35,977 nucleotides of DNA from Chloroflexota bacterium. Its GTDB lineage: Bacteria > Chloroflexota > Limnocylindria > Limnocylindrales > CSP1-4. Made by a program: the position numbers and the translations under genes. This document shows, piece after piece, positions 1 to 9,242 of the stretch (the first letter of the stretch is position 1; every line of letters begins with the position of its first letter). Under the pieces are notes generated by a model that saw only the letters and a program-made list of their open reading frames with translations, ran no database searches and had not been told where the DNA came from. The stretch spans positions 425 to 36,401 of the forward strand of contig PMIP01000064.1 in the NCBI GenBank assembly GCA_003158295.1, in the 5' to 3' direction.

Positions 1-380
1 AGGGTCGAGCTGGTCGGGTTGTTCATCGCCACAGGGCCGATGTACAGGAAGCCCGCGCTGGTCTGCTGGGTCACGGTCAGGTTGCCGGTCACGGCAGTGG
101 CACTGGCGACGACTCCACCTTGTCCGGTGACCTGGAACGTCCGGGCCACGTGCGAGCTTGACGGACCAGAAAGACCGACGTTGCTGCGGGTGTCGAGGAT
201 ACGGATCGGGGTCAGCGGGACGTACGAACCCGGGTATGGCGCCACCGTGGACTGAGGCGACGTGCTCACGGCGCTGACTATGCCCGCTCCCGCCCCGATA
301 AGCGCCACCACGCCGACGGCGGCCATTAGCCCACGGCCGAAAACCCCGAGCCGTATCCGGTGTGGCTTGTTCAGGCTCAT
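1..380 (-). CDS. Secreted/surface protein, N-terminal part (runs off left edge), signal/TM segment followed by 'PIRILDTRSNVGLSG...FQVTGQGGVVASATAVTGNLTVTQQTSAGFLYIGPVAMNNPTSST' repeat-type module
   Basis: Minus-strand translation from ATG at 380 (AGGAGG upstream) is open to position 1; not in the ORF track because it is truncated by the window. Hydrophobic N-terminus MSLNKPHRIRLGVFGRGLMAAVGVVALIGAGAGIVSAV. An alternative in-frame ATG lies at 422. Confidence 0.75.
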   Translation of the reverse strand, partial: MSLNKPHRIRLGVFGRGLMAAVGVVALIGAGAGIVSAVSTSPQSTVAPYPGSYVPLTPIRILDTRSNVGLSGPSSSHVARTFQVTGQGGVVASATAVTGNLTVTQQTSAGFLYIGPVAMNNPTSST

Positions 381-752
381 GATCGACTCCTCCTCTGAAG
401 TCTTTGCGCTGGTGTCTTTCATGGGGTCGATTCTCCTCCTGAAGTAGGTGGTGACGGCTCAAACTCGATGACGGCCGCACTGGTGCACAGGTCCTGCCAT
501 GGCTGGGATGTCACGGGCGCCACAGCTGGACGCCGGAGCCGCAGCCACTCACAACTCGTCTCGCCTCCTCGAGGACCGGGACGAATTCTGGTGTCCTTTC
601 GTGACTGCGTCCAGTGTCAACCGCACGACAACGCCCTCCGGACTGTCCGTGCGGCCGCCCGCCGCCAGGACTCGCTTTCTCCCACCGAAGCCCTGCGGTA
701 GGTCCGTGAATCCCGTTGACGAAGACAGGGGCACGACACTCAGCGCAACCAG

Positions 753-929
753 TCACGACGTGGTCATCGTGTTGTCTCCGAGCTTGGCCAACCGGGTGGT
801 CAGGCGGGAATCTGGTTCGAAGATGCACGCCGCCCATTCGGAGATCTCCTCGGCCGGAGTAGGCCGGTCGAGATCGGCTGCAAGGTCATCGCCGATCCTG
901 CCGCTAGGCGCCTCACCCTCGACGCTCAT
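753..929 (-). CDS. Small hypothetical protein (58 aa), doubtful
   Basis: ATG with AGAGGTGGG upstream; MSVEGEAPSGRIGDDLAADLDRPTPAEEISEWAACIFEPDSRLTTRLAKLGDNTMTTS. The same frame stays open again after the stop (549..734), so it may be a decayed longer gene. Confidence 0.25.
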   Translation of the reverse strand: MSVEGEAPSGRIGDDLAADLDRPTPAEEISEWAACIFEPDSRLTTRLAKLGDNTMTTS

Positions 930-1074
930 CGCCCACCTCTTCTGTGCCACTCCGGTCCTACCCTGCAGCCTAGCTCTGGGACCGAACCTGAACCATAAGG
1001 AAGCCGTCCGAATGAAGCCACGGCCGAGCCGATGCTAGCCTAAGGCGGACGCGCAGGATCAGAGGGAGGGAGAC

Positions 1075-2388
1075 GTGATCGACTCCAGAGGCGCGACGGA
1101 CCAGCCGGTCAGATTCAATGGGCGCACGTGGCGGGGGGTCCTAGCACAAGTAGGCGTCGTTGCTGCCGTCGCCTGCCTGCTCGATCTTGAGTTTGCCCTT
1201 GGGTGGGGTTGGTCCGACTGGGCGCTGGTCGTCGGGCCCATCGTGTTCCTTCTTCTCTTGCTCTTCATGCTGGCAGGAACCACGGAGTGGACCGTCGCGG
1301 GCCGCGAGCTGCGCCGTCGGCGCTGGCTCTCGCGGCCCGGCCGCGAGCCCTCTCTCGTCATGGAGCTAGGTCCACAGATCGAGATCGTCCACGAGACAAG
1401 GCTTCTCTGGCGTGTGCGACCGAACGGACTCGCGCTCGGGGGGTGGCGGGCCCGCCGGCTCGTCGGGGCCATGGAACGTGCCGGAGTCCGCGTCAACGAC
1501 TGGCGTGGCGATTGGGCGCGCCGCCATCGATTGATCGACACCCTGGGCGGCCTGGCCCTCTATGGCGGCCTTGCCGGCATGATCGTAATGCCCATACTCG
1601 GGTGGAACTGGTCGTTGCTCAGGGCCATGGCGGGGCTTGCCTGCTCCGGCGCGGCGTTCCTTGGCCTGGCGTTCGACTACCTGCCCTGGAGCACGAGGAA
1701 GACCCCGGCTCATGACGGGTGGCCGCCACTGTCCGCTGGAGCGCCCGCTGGCGCGTCGGCTCAACAGACTCAGCTCCGGCCGGCGCCGGGCCTGGAGTTC
1801 GGTGGGTTCTGGCTCCGCGTGTTGGCCTACCTCATCGATATGAGCCTGCTTGGGATCGTCGGGACGGTCCTATCCTTAGCCCTCGGATCGGCCGGGCAGG
1901 CGATCAGCGCGCTCATCCTCATCGCCTACTTTGTTGGCCTGTGGGGCACGACGGGTCAAACGATCGGGATGATGCTGCTCGGTCTGCATGTTGTCCGTGA
2001 TGTCGACGGCGGCAAGATCACATGGGGCAATGCCGTTCTACGCTTCGTCGGCTTGTTTGTGGCCTTCGCCTGCATCTACATCGGCGTTATCTGGGTCGCG
2101 TTCGACCCGCGCAAACGCGGCTGGCACGACAAGATCGGAGGCACGGTCGTCGTCCGGAACGTGGGCGTGGGAAGCGCTGGTGAATCCATGCCTCGGCTCA
2201 ACGTCAGGCAGGGTGCAATGGCGGGAATCATCATGTCCTTCGTTGTCGCCGCGTCCGTCGCTGGCTCATCCCACGCGAACCTACAAACGTTCGTCTTGCT
2301 CCTCGCGGTGCCTCTAACGGTCACGGTTGTGATCGCTGCCCTGGCGCTGGCCATCAACCGTCGGGCTGGCCGGCCCCGGGATCTCTAG
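1075..2388 (+). CDS. RDD family membrane protein
   Basis: 437 aa; GTG start after GGGAGGGAG. C-terminal half has RDD features: GGFWLRVLAYLIDMSLLGIVGTV ... GTTGQTIGMMLLGLHVVRDVDG ... DPRKRGWHDKIGGTVVVR. Confidence 0.85.
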   Translation: MIDSRGATDQPVRFNGRTWRGVLAQVGVVAAVACLLDLEFALGWGWSDWALVVGPIVFLLLLLFMLAGTTEWTVAGRELRRRRWLSRPGREPSLVMELGPQIEIVHETRLLWRVRPNGLALGGWRARRLVGAMERAGVRVNDWRGDWARRHRLIDTLGGLALYGGLAGMIVMPILGWNWSLLRAMAGLACSGAAFLGLAFDYLPWSTRKTPAHDGWPPLSAGAPAGASAQQTQLRPAPGLEFGGFWLRVLAYLIDMSLLGIVGTVLSLALGSAGQAISALILIAYFVGLWGTTGQTIGMMLLGLHVVRDVDGGKITWGNAVLRFVGLFVAFACIYIGVIWVAFDPRKRGWHDKIGGTVVVRNVGVGSAGESMPRLNVRQGAMAGIIMSFVVAASVAGSSHANLQTFVLLLAVPLTVTVVIAALALAINRRAGRPRDL

Positions 2389-2429
2389 GACCGCTCGATC
2401 AAGTCCCCTGTGGCCACGACGATCCTCCG

Positions 2430-2451
2430 CACGATCAAGCCATAGGGTCGG
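2430..2451 (+). repeat. Copy 1 of dispersed 22-bp motif CACGATCAAGCCATAGgGTCGG
   Basis: 21/22 identity to 14481-14502; lies 42 nt beyond the stop of the RDD gene. Confidence 0.6.
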
Positions 2452-2559
2452 TTTTGCCAGTGGCGTTCTTAACGGTCAGGCTGTCGGTCTCCTGCCCGCG
2501 AGGGCGGCACCAGCCTTGATCACAGGATGGCGGTCCCGAGCAGAGCACCGATCCCGTAG

Positions 2560-3201
2560 GTTGCGGCGGCTGCCAGAAGGCCCAGCGCCGCTTGCCGGAG
2601 AGGCGATTACGGTGGCCATCGCCGAGGGGCCCGCCGGCGGCGGATCACCAACGACTCGCTCGATCCAGCTGCCTGGCAGACGTTCGTCCGAGCCTGGGCC
2701 GCGACACTTCTGCCCGGCGTGGACGGAGCCATCTACGTCTGCATGTCGAGTAAAGAGCTGGGGCCTGTCTCACGAGTCCTCGCCGAGGAGGGAGGCCACT
2801 GGAGCGACACCCTCATCTGGCACAAGGAGCGCTTCGTGCCAGGTCAAGCCGATTACCAGCGAGCGTACGAGCCGATCTGGTATGGCTGGCGAGAAGGGGC
2901 TTCGCACCACTGGTGCGGCGATCGCGACCAAGATGACGTCTGGCAGATCGCCCGACCGGCCGATGCGCCCCTCCATCCGACGATGAAGCCCCTTCCGCTA
3001 ATGGAGCGGGCGATCTCCAACAGCTCCAAAGCGGGCGAGCTGGTTCTCGATCCCTTCTTGGGTTCCGGCAGCACCCTCATCGCCTGCGAGCGGACGGGCC
3101 GGGTGTGCGCCGGCATCGAGATCGACCCCGTGTACGCCGACGTCATCCTGGCCCGCTTCGAGCGGTTCAGCGGGTCGGTCGCGGAGCGGATCGATGTCTA
3201 G
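2560..3201 (+). pseudogene. N-terminally truncated DNA modification methylase (N-4/N-6 type)
   Basis: Open frame reads ...GDYGGHRRGARRRRITNDSLDPAAWQTFVRAWAATLLPGVDGAIYVCMSSKELG...LHPTMKPLPLMERAISNSSKAGELVLDPFLGSGSTLIACERTGRVCAGIEIDPVYADVI. Motif I region (DPFLGSGST) is present. No in-frame DPPY/SPPY precedes DYGG and an in-frame stop is at 2557. Track ORF starts only at GTG 2719. Confidence 0.7.
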
Positions 3202-3616
3202 ACGCAGGCCGGCCACGAGCCCCTCGGCTCGGCTGACACCGTATGGGTCGGCCAGGGAGCCAACTCGCAGACAGCCGGCCAACACGAGGGCTGTGTCGGG
3301 CTTCAGAGCCAAGAAAGCGGCTCAGCGGGAGCTTCTGGTCACGGCCCAAGAGCTGTCCGATCGCGCGACCGACACCCGGGTCGATCGGTGGGCCTTACGC
3401 TATCTGGAGTCGAGCCGCCTGCTCGTCCCGCCACCGGCGCCACTCGACTCGGCCGAACAACGCAAGCTCACCCAGGAACTCGCGGACCTGGTCGCCGAAG
3501 TCATCGGCTCGGTCCTCGACGGACTTGGCCTCTCAGACGCGGAATGGCAGCGAGGTCGCGAACTGGCACTGACGGCCCTGACCGCCGCGACACAAGAGGG
3601 CTGGGAGCCGCAGTGA
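3194..3616 (+). CDS. Hypothetical protein (140 aa), downstream of the methylase remnant
   Basis: ATG overlaps the methylase stop by 8 nt; helical C-terminal half (DSAEQRKLTQELADLVAEVIGSVLDGLGLSDAEWQRGRELALTALTAA). Confidence 0.6.
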   Translation: MSRRRPATSPSARLTPYGSAREPTRRQPANTRAVSGFRAKKAAQRELLVTAQELSDRATDTRVDRWALRYLESSRLLVPPPAPLDSAEQRKLTQELADLVAEVIGSVLDGLGLSDAEWQRGRELALTALTAATQEGWEPQ

Positions 3617-3671
3617 ACAGCCGACACTATGGCGAGATAGCGAGCACTCGGCGGTATACCAGAGGTAAACG

Positions 3672-4091
3672 ATGGTAAACCGCGGTTGCACCTATGAGAT
3701 GACAGACGGCCTCGCCTGCCAGGCTCCGGCCCTTCGGGGCAAGACCGTCTGTTACTGGCACGACCCCGAAAAAGCCGAGGAGGCGGCCGAGGCCAGACGC
3801 ATCGGAGGGATGCACCGGCGCAAGGCCAAGAGCGTCGCGACCATCTACGACTTCGCAGGGCTGCGGACCGTCGAGAGCGCCCAGCGACTGCTCGAGATCG
3901 CGGCCATCGAGACGTTGGCGTTGGAGAACTCCATCGCCCGTAACCGGGCCCTGATCAGCGCCGCAGCCGGTGCCGGCAAGCTCATCGAGGCAGGCGATCT
4001 AGAAGAACGACTGACCGCGGTTGAAGCCGCCGTTGGACCGAAGGCCCATGCCGACGGTGATGCGGCCTTCCCCGAGGAGCCAGTCCGATGA
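3672..4091 (+). CDS. Hypothetical protein with short Cys/His cluster near the N-terminus (C-x10-C-x10-C-x2-H)
   Basis: MVNRGCTYEMTDGLACQAPALRGKTVCYWHDPEKAEEAAEARRIGGMHRRKAKSVATIYDFAGL...; stop overlaps the next start (ATGA). Confidence 0.75.
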   Translation: MVNRGCTYEMTDGLACQAPALRGKTVCYWHDPEKAEEAAEARRIGGMHRRKAKSVATIYDFAGLRTVESAQRLLEIAAIETLALENSIARNRALISAAAGAGKLIEAGDLEERLTAVEAAVGPKAHADGDAAFPEEPVR

Positions 4092-4903
4092 CTCTCAAGG
4101 GTCGGGTGGCTGCGGTCGAGACCTCGCTCTCGCCCATGCAACTCGTCCTGCGCTGGATGGCCGAAGCTCACGCCTTCGGCGACATAGAGCCCTACGTCTC
4201 CTCTTTGCTGGCCAAGGACCCACCGGTGGCTCCACTGGATCGTCTGGCTCGGGAAGCGGTACGCGGGGCCAGGGCAGCCATGCGCGGCAAGCGTCCCGAG
4301 CTAATCGATGCCACGGTCCGCAGCGCTCTGCGCGAGACCGTCTTCCGCTTCGAGCTGGTGATGCGGATCAACGTGACCGCGCACGAGCTTCTCGATCGAG
4401 AGGAACTCCTCTCGGCGCTCTTCGCCTCGCAGCTCGCGATGCTTCTTGGCGAGGCTCCCGACAAAGTCGTGGCGGGCGACTCGCACCTGCGCCGCCTCGA
4501 GCTATGCCGCCGGGTGGCTCTCTATCGGGTGGACGAGCTGCTCGCGTCGCGAGAGGCACGTTCGAGCGTCGAGGCCCGCTACCTCGACGGCCATTCCGCC
4601 CTCTTCCCGGACGAGGCCAAGCGGTTCGAGCAGCAGCTCAGAACCAGCCAGGAAGTCGCTGCGACCGCGGTGCGCGCCGCCGAGCTCGATGGCGTCGAAC
4701 CCGCGCCTCCTGAGGATCCCGATGCGCTCAAGGTCCGAGCAGGAGAACTGGTCGCGGATCTGGTGGAGCCCTCGAAGTCTGAGGCGCTCGACAAGTGCGG
4801 CGAAGGAAGGCAGGCGTTCGGGATCGCGGCGGGGTGGGTACGGTCGAAGCTGGCGCCGCGGGCGGACGTTACGACGGATGTCGCGTCGCCTGGCGCGCCA
4901 TAA
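4088..4903 (+). CDS. Hypothetical helical protein (271 aa)
   Basis: ATGA overlap with upstream gene; long open frame with coding-like composition. Confidence 0.7.
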   Translation: MTLKGRVAAVETSLSPMQLVLRWMAEAHAFGDIEPYVSSLLAKDPPVAPLDRLAREAVRGARAAMRGKRPELIDATVRSALRETVFRFELVMRINVTAHELLDREELLSALFASQLAMLLGEAPDKVVAGDSHLRRLELCRRVALYRVDELLASREARSSVEARYLDGHSALFPDEAKRFEQQLRTSQEVAATAVRAAELDGVEPAPPEDPDALKVRAGELVADLVEPSKSEALDKCGEGRQAFGIAAGWVRSKLAPRADVTTDVASPGAP

Positions 4904-5535
4904 TGCCGCCGATGCAACTTGCTGACGGCGTCTACAAGGTCGATGGCCTGAGGGCGGCCAATGCGTACCTAGTGGCGGTCGATGACGGCCTCCTCCTGGT
5001 TGATACTGGCATGCCCGGCAACGCGAAGCGGATCGTGGCCTTCATCGAGAGCACGGGCCATCACGCGGCCGACCTGCGCTATATCGTCCTGACGCACTGC
5101 GACGTAGACCACATCGGCAGCGTCGCGCGGCTCAAGGAGCTGACAGGCGCCAAGGTCGCCATCCACGAGCTCGATGGCCCTGTCCTGGCGGGGCGGCAGA
5201 GGTCCCAGAAGGGCGGGCCTCTGATGGCCGTGTTCGGTAGGCTGTTCAGAATTCGGCACGTGGTGCCAGACCTTCTCCTCAAGGATGGCGATGTGATCGG
5301 TGGCCTGACGGTCATCCACGTGCCGGGCCACACCGCCGGGAGCATCGTCCTGGTCCGCGAGGACGGTGTGGTCTTCTCCGGCGATGCGCTACTCAGTGAC
5401 AACGACGGGCAGGTTCGCCCGCCAAGGCCGCGTCTTGCGCTCGATCGAGTCCAGGCGCAGGCATCTGCCGAGCGGATCAAGGCGCTGCCGACGAAGCTGC
5501 TCTGCACGGGCCACGGGGCGCCGGTTCACATGTAG
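4903..5535 (+). CDS. MBL-fold metallo-hydrolase (210 aa)
   Basis: TAATG overlap with upstream stop; YIVLTHCDVDHIGS (HxxDH), HVPGHTAGSIVLV, VFSGDALLSD, CTGHGAPV. First metal motif reads HCDVDH rather than the usual HxHxDH. Confidence 0.88.
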   Translation: MPPMQLADGVYKVDGLRAANAYLVAVDDGLLLVDTGMPGNAKRIVAFIESTGHHAADLRYIVLTHCDVDHIGSVARLKELTGAKVAIHELDGPVLAGRQRSQKGGPLMAVFGRLFRIRHVVPDLLLKDGDVIGGLTVIHVPGHTAGSIVLVREDGVVFSGDALLSDNDGQVRPPRPRLALDRVQAQASAERIKALPTKLLCTGHGAPVHM

Positions 5536-6019
5536 GTCCCGCCGGCCATGGGCCAACGGTGTCGGGTCGAGGTTCGACGGCCTCCGTTCGGCCGACACGA
5601 TGGAACGATGGTGGTGACCCTCGCGACGTCTGCCCGGGGATGGAGATCGCCGTGACGGAGCAGAAGGCCATCGGTGGGACCAACGGGGGCCGATTCGACG
5701 TGCCGCGTCTGGAGATCGGGGCCGACGTCAGTCCGTCGACGCTCCTGGTGATGCTGGCCGGGTAGTCCGAGAGGTCCGAGTCGCGCAGTTCACGCAGACG
5801 CGAGATGCCGCCGACGAGCAACCTAGTCCCGGGCAAGAACCTGACCCCGACGGTCACTTCGCTCTGCTGCGTCACCACGTCCGCACGTCTTCCGGGGAGA
5901 CGTCTGACACTGGCGGCAAGTGCAGCGCCGTCGCCGAGCCGATAAGGTCCTGGGCGCAGCCCGTTGTAGGATTTCTCTGCCAAGCCGTCGGGCAGACAGA
6001 CGCATGGAGGAAGCTTTCC

Positions 6020-7582
6020 GTGAAGGGTTCAGGGCGTATGAATGAGTTCGGCGGGGTAAGCCGACATCTGTTGGCTCGCCTCACCGCTCTGGCCGTTGGC
6101 CTGCCACTGGCGCTCCTCGTATCCGGCACGTGTCTGGCGGCCACGCACTCGATCGATCAGCAGAACACGGCATACAACGACGCCAGGAATGAGGGCACGG
6201 AAACCATCGCTCAGACATTCACCGTGGGAATGTCCGGCACGCTGGACCAGGTGGACTTGATGATCTGGCTCACGGATTCCAACCAGCCGGGTAGCGCGAC
6301 GGCGATCATCGAGGCCGTCGACGGCTCCGGCGACCCCGTCTACCCCCCCGTGGGTTCCCCGCTGTCCACCGGCGCCCATGCGATTCCGTCGGCCGCCCAC
6401 ACCTGGGTGCCCTTCACCATGACGCCGCTGGCAGTCACCGCCGGCCAGCACTATGCCATCGTCGTGACCCCCACGACGTTCTTCACAGGCGACTTCTGGT
6501 CCGGCGGGGATGAGTACACCAGGGGCAAGGGCTATGAGGGAGGGACCTACACGGAGAGCTACATCGCCGGAAACCCGAATGCGGACTGGGTCTTCCGGAC
6601 CTACGTCACCCCCGCCCCTCCGGCCATGACCGCCGCCTTCGCCGCGCCCTCGATGAGCGTGGGTCAGGCCGTCGCGCTAACCTTCACGATTGCCAACGGC
6701 TCGGGCAACGGGCCCGTTACCGGAGTCGGCTTCAGCGATACTCTCCCGACCGGCCTGACCGTCTCGAGTGGTTCGGCGAGCGCCTGCGGCGTTGGGACGC
6801 TCACCCGGACGTCGCCGTCGGGCATCGCCCTCTCCGGTGGCTCCCTCGCCGACGGCGCCTCATGCCAGGTCTCGGCAATAGTCACAGGCTCCGCGGCTGG
6901 CGCCTACACCACGACCACCGGTGCTGTGTCATCGACCGAGGGCGGCCCGGGCAACACCGCCAGCGCATCGGTCAATGTGGATGCGTACCCATCGATAGCC
7001 GCCGCCTTCAATCCGAGTTCGGTCGCCGTCGGCGCCACCACTGCACTCACCTTCACTATCACCAACCCCGCAGGCAACCCCGACGTGCTGCATTTCATCG
7101 GCCTGACCGACACGCTGCCGGCTGGACTCACAGTGGCGAACGCCGCTGCGGTCACGACGTGCGGCGCCGGTAGCCTGACGGTGACCGCACCGAACAGCAT
7201 CGTGCTCTCTGCGGCCTCGGTCGCGGTCGACTCGCCATGCGTGTTCTCGGTGCCGGTCACGGCAGGTGTCGCTGGCAGTTATACGAACACCGTCACCGCG
7301 ACTCTCGGCGGCTTCACCTACCCGGGCAACACCGCGAGCGCAGGCCTCGGCGTAGCGGCCGCAGCACCTACCCCCACGCCTACGCCTGCCCCTACGCCCA
7401 CGCCTACACCCACGCCTACGCCCTCTCCGACCAAGTCCCCTACGCCGCCGCCCACCAGCACCGGCGTTGGGTCTGCCCCTGACAACACCGGCGGCACCAT
7501 CTGGCTCCTACCGTTCGCCCTGGTCGCCTTCTTCGGTGGATTGCTGATACTCGTTGACCGGCGACGCCGGAGGACTTTCTAG
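6020..7582 (+). CDS. Secreted surface protein with two DUF11-like repeats, Pro-Thr spacer and C-terminal TM anchor
   Basis: Signal peptide (LLARLTALAVGLPLALLVSGTCLAA); N-terminal domain (SIDQQNTAYNDARNEGTETIAQTFTVGMSGTLDQVDLMI); two repeats around LTFTI.N....GNP.V....FTDTLPAGLTV; PT-rich tract; C-terminal GGTIWLLPFALVAFFGGLLILVDRRRRRTF. Start may be ATG 6038. Confidence 0.85.
   Translation: MKGSGRMNEFGGVSRHLLARLTALAVGLPLALLVSGTCLAATHSIDQQNTAYNDARNEGTETIAQTFTVGMSGTLDQVDLMIWLTDSNQPGSATAIIEAVDGSGDPVYPPVGSPLSTGAHAIPSAAHTWVPFTMTPLAVTAGQHYAIVVTPTTFFTGDFWSGGDEYTRGKGYEGGTYTESYIAGNPNADWVFRTYVTPAPPAMTAAFAAPSMSVGQAVALTFTIANGSGNGPVTGVGFSDTLPTGLTVSSGSASACGVGTLTRTSPSGIALSGGSLADGASCQVSAIVTGSAAGAYTTTTGAVSSTEGGPGNTASASVNVDAYPSIAAAFNPSSVAVGATTALTFTITNPAGNPDVLHFIGLTDTLPAGLTVANAAAVTTCGAGSLTVTAPNSIVLSAASVAVDSPCVFSVPVTAGVAGSYTNTVTATLGGFTYPGNTASAGLGVAAAAPTPTPTPAPTPTPTPTPTPSPTKSPTPPPTSTGVGSAPDNTGGTIWLLPFALVAFFGGLLILVDRRRRRTF
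7367..7445 (+). repeat. Short hexamer-like repeat (cctacg/cccacg) encoding a (PT)n spacer
   Basis: cctacccccacgcctacgcctgcccctacgcccacgcctacacccacgcctacg. Confidence 0.8.
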
Positions 7583-7675
7583 CGCTCTTCTGACAAACGC
7601 AGCCGATAGGATGCGCCGGTCGCGTTTCGCTTCTGGGCAGCCCGTCGCTTTGTCTCTGGCCGACTCTTCAAGGAC

Positions 7676-8248
7676 GTGAGGATGGCAATGGATCTGCTCG
7701 AGGCGATGTCCGGACGGCGATCGGTTCGCGACTACACCAGCCAGCGGCCAGATGACTCGATCATCGCCCAGTTACTGACCGCTGCCGTGAACGCTCCCAG
7801 CGCTCGCAACGGTCAGCCATGGCGCTTCACGGTCGTACGGGACCCCGAACTGCTCGATCGCCTCTCGACCGAGGCCAAGGCATACCAGCTGGCCACACTG
7901 CCGGCCGGGCATGGCAATGAGGAGCGACGGGCCAGAATGGCCGACCCGGCAAACCATCTGCTGCACAACGCTCCGGCGTTGATCCTCATCTCGGCCGTCG
8001 AGCCCTCGATCTGGGCCGTGGAGGATTGCGCCCTTGCCGCCCAGAACCTGATGCTCGCGGGCTGGAGCCTGGGTCTCGGCAGCTGCTGGATCGGCAATGT
8101 CCAGTTCTACCTCAACACCCCCGAGGGCAAGCGGCTCCTCGGCCTGCCTGAAGGATGCGTGCCGGTAGCCCCGATCATCGCCGGCTACCCTGCGAGCCAG
8201 CCTGTGCCGGTCCCGCGCAACGAGCCCGTTGTCAGCTGGATTGGTTAG
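7676..8248 (+). CDS. Nitroreductase family protein
   Basis: MDLLEAMSGRRSVRDYTSQRPDDSIIAQLLTAAVNAPSARNGQPWRFTVVRDPELL...AVEDCALAAQNLMLAGWSLGLGSCWIGN...LGLPEGCVPVAPIIAGYP. Start may be ATG 7682 or 7688. Confidence 0.92.
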   Translation: MRMAMDLLEAMSGRRSVRDYTSQRPDDSIIAQLLTAAVNAPSARNGQPWRFTVVRDPELLDRLSTEAKAYQLATLPAGHGNEERRARMADPANHLLHNAPALILISAVEPSIWAVEDCALAAQNLMLAGWSLGLGSCWIGNVQFYLNTPEGKRLLGLPEGCVPVAPIIAGYPASQPVPVPRNEPVVSWIG

Positions 8249-8605
8249 AGGAGGCGTTCGTCTCTGCTGCTCGCAGACCGCGACGACTCGGCCCGAGCGC
8301 CCACGCTCAGGGTCCTGACACGATAAAACCATGGTGGACGAATCGATTGGGACCAGAGGAGTGGTAGAACCAAGACTTTGGCAGGTGATCGTCCGGGGCA
8401 GTTGCTTAGCTGTGCCTTCAAAGCAAACCAGGACAGCGTCCGCAGGCTTTCGCAGACGTCGCGCCTCGGGAACGCAGAAAGACCTTCGCGCCGGCTCGCT
8501 GGCGTAGGTCAGACTGTTGGGCCCGGGTCCTGAGCGATTGCCGACGCCTCGGCGGCGGCCAGCCTCGCGACACGCCAGCGCGGAACAACGCTGCGACCAG
8601 AACTG

Positions 8606-9229
8606 CTAGGTGCTTGGCCACGCCCGCTGCGCCAATGTATCGGCAAGCCCTTGTATCTGGCCGCATTGCCCCTCCGACGACGAGAACCCATTTGGCCCCG
8701 GCCGCGTCGAGGCCTTGGGAGCGACTGATTTACCGCCCGTCACCACGAGGTCAACGTACTGACTCGCCGTGTCGAGGTCATCTACCGTCTGGCGAACCAC
8801 CGCAGTCTGCGAATCTGACCACGCGCCAAGTCCAGCGGCTGCATCGAAGATCCGGGCGCTCCCGCGCATGATCTGCGCCGTCGAATTGAAGCATGTGTAG
8901 AACCAATCAGGGTCTGGGCCGTCGGATCCAAGGTTCAAACTTGATCGCATTGCGCCGACGGCGTCGGTGTAGGACCTACCTTGCAGCGCCACCACGCTGA
9001 ACAACTGATGGTCGTTCGCTGAGAGGGCGAGATGGGCAGCACCCGCTGCGGCGATAAGACCCTGATCATCCAGTTGTGCCGCAACCTGCAGTGCGGCTTG
9101 TTGAGATGCGCCGAGGCTGCCACCGCCTTGCAGATCGCTGACGATCGCTGCACCGCCTGCGGATGATGCGGCGCCCAGCAAAAAGAGCAGGGCGCCGATC
9201 AGAACCTGACGACGGCGAGTCAGTTTCAT
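8606..9229 (-). CDS. Hypothetical exported/membrane-anchored protein (207 aa)
   Basis: N-terminal signal-like helix MKLTRRRQVLIGALLFLLGAASSAGGAAIV; stop of the upstream gene is 13 nt before its start. Confidence 0.65.
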   Translation of the reverse strand: MKLTRRRQVLIGALLFLLGAASSAGGAAIVSDLQGGGSLGASQQAALQVAAQLDDQGLIAAAGAAHLALSANDHQLFSVVALQGRSYTDAVGAMRSSLNLGSDGPDPDWFYTCFNSTAQIMRGSARIFDAAAGLGAWSDSQTAVVRQTVDDLDTASQYVDLVVTGGKSVAPKASTRPGPNGFSSSEGQCGQIQGLADTLAQRAWPST

Positions 9230-9242
9230 CGTGCGTGGACCC

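Noticed and set aside
499-1038. 179-aa + strand ORF
   Set aside because: Ser/Arg/Pro-rich, no recognisable motif, competing minus-strand frame; not called.
5477-5983. 168-aa minus ORF and short + ORF 5559-5765 between the MBL and DUF11-type genes
   Set aside because: No motifs, no convincing SD, partly antisense to the MBL gene end.
7367-7445. Tandem repeat as a CRISPR or regulatory array
   Set aside because: In-frame codon repeat encoding a Pro-Thr linker; no spacers.
8249-8605. Short ORFs on both strands downstream of the nitroreductase
   Set aside because: No SD, no motif, inconsistent composition; treated as intergenic.
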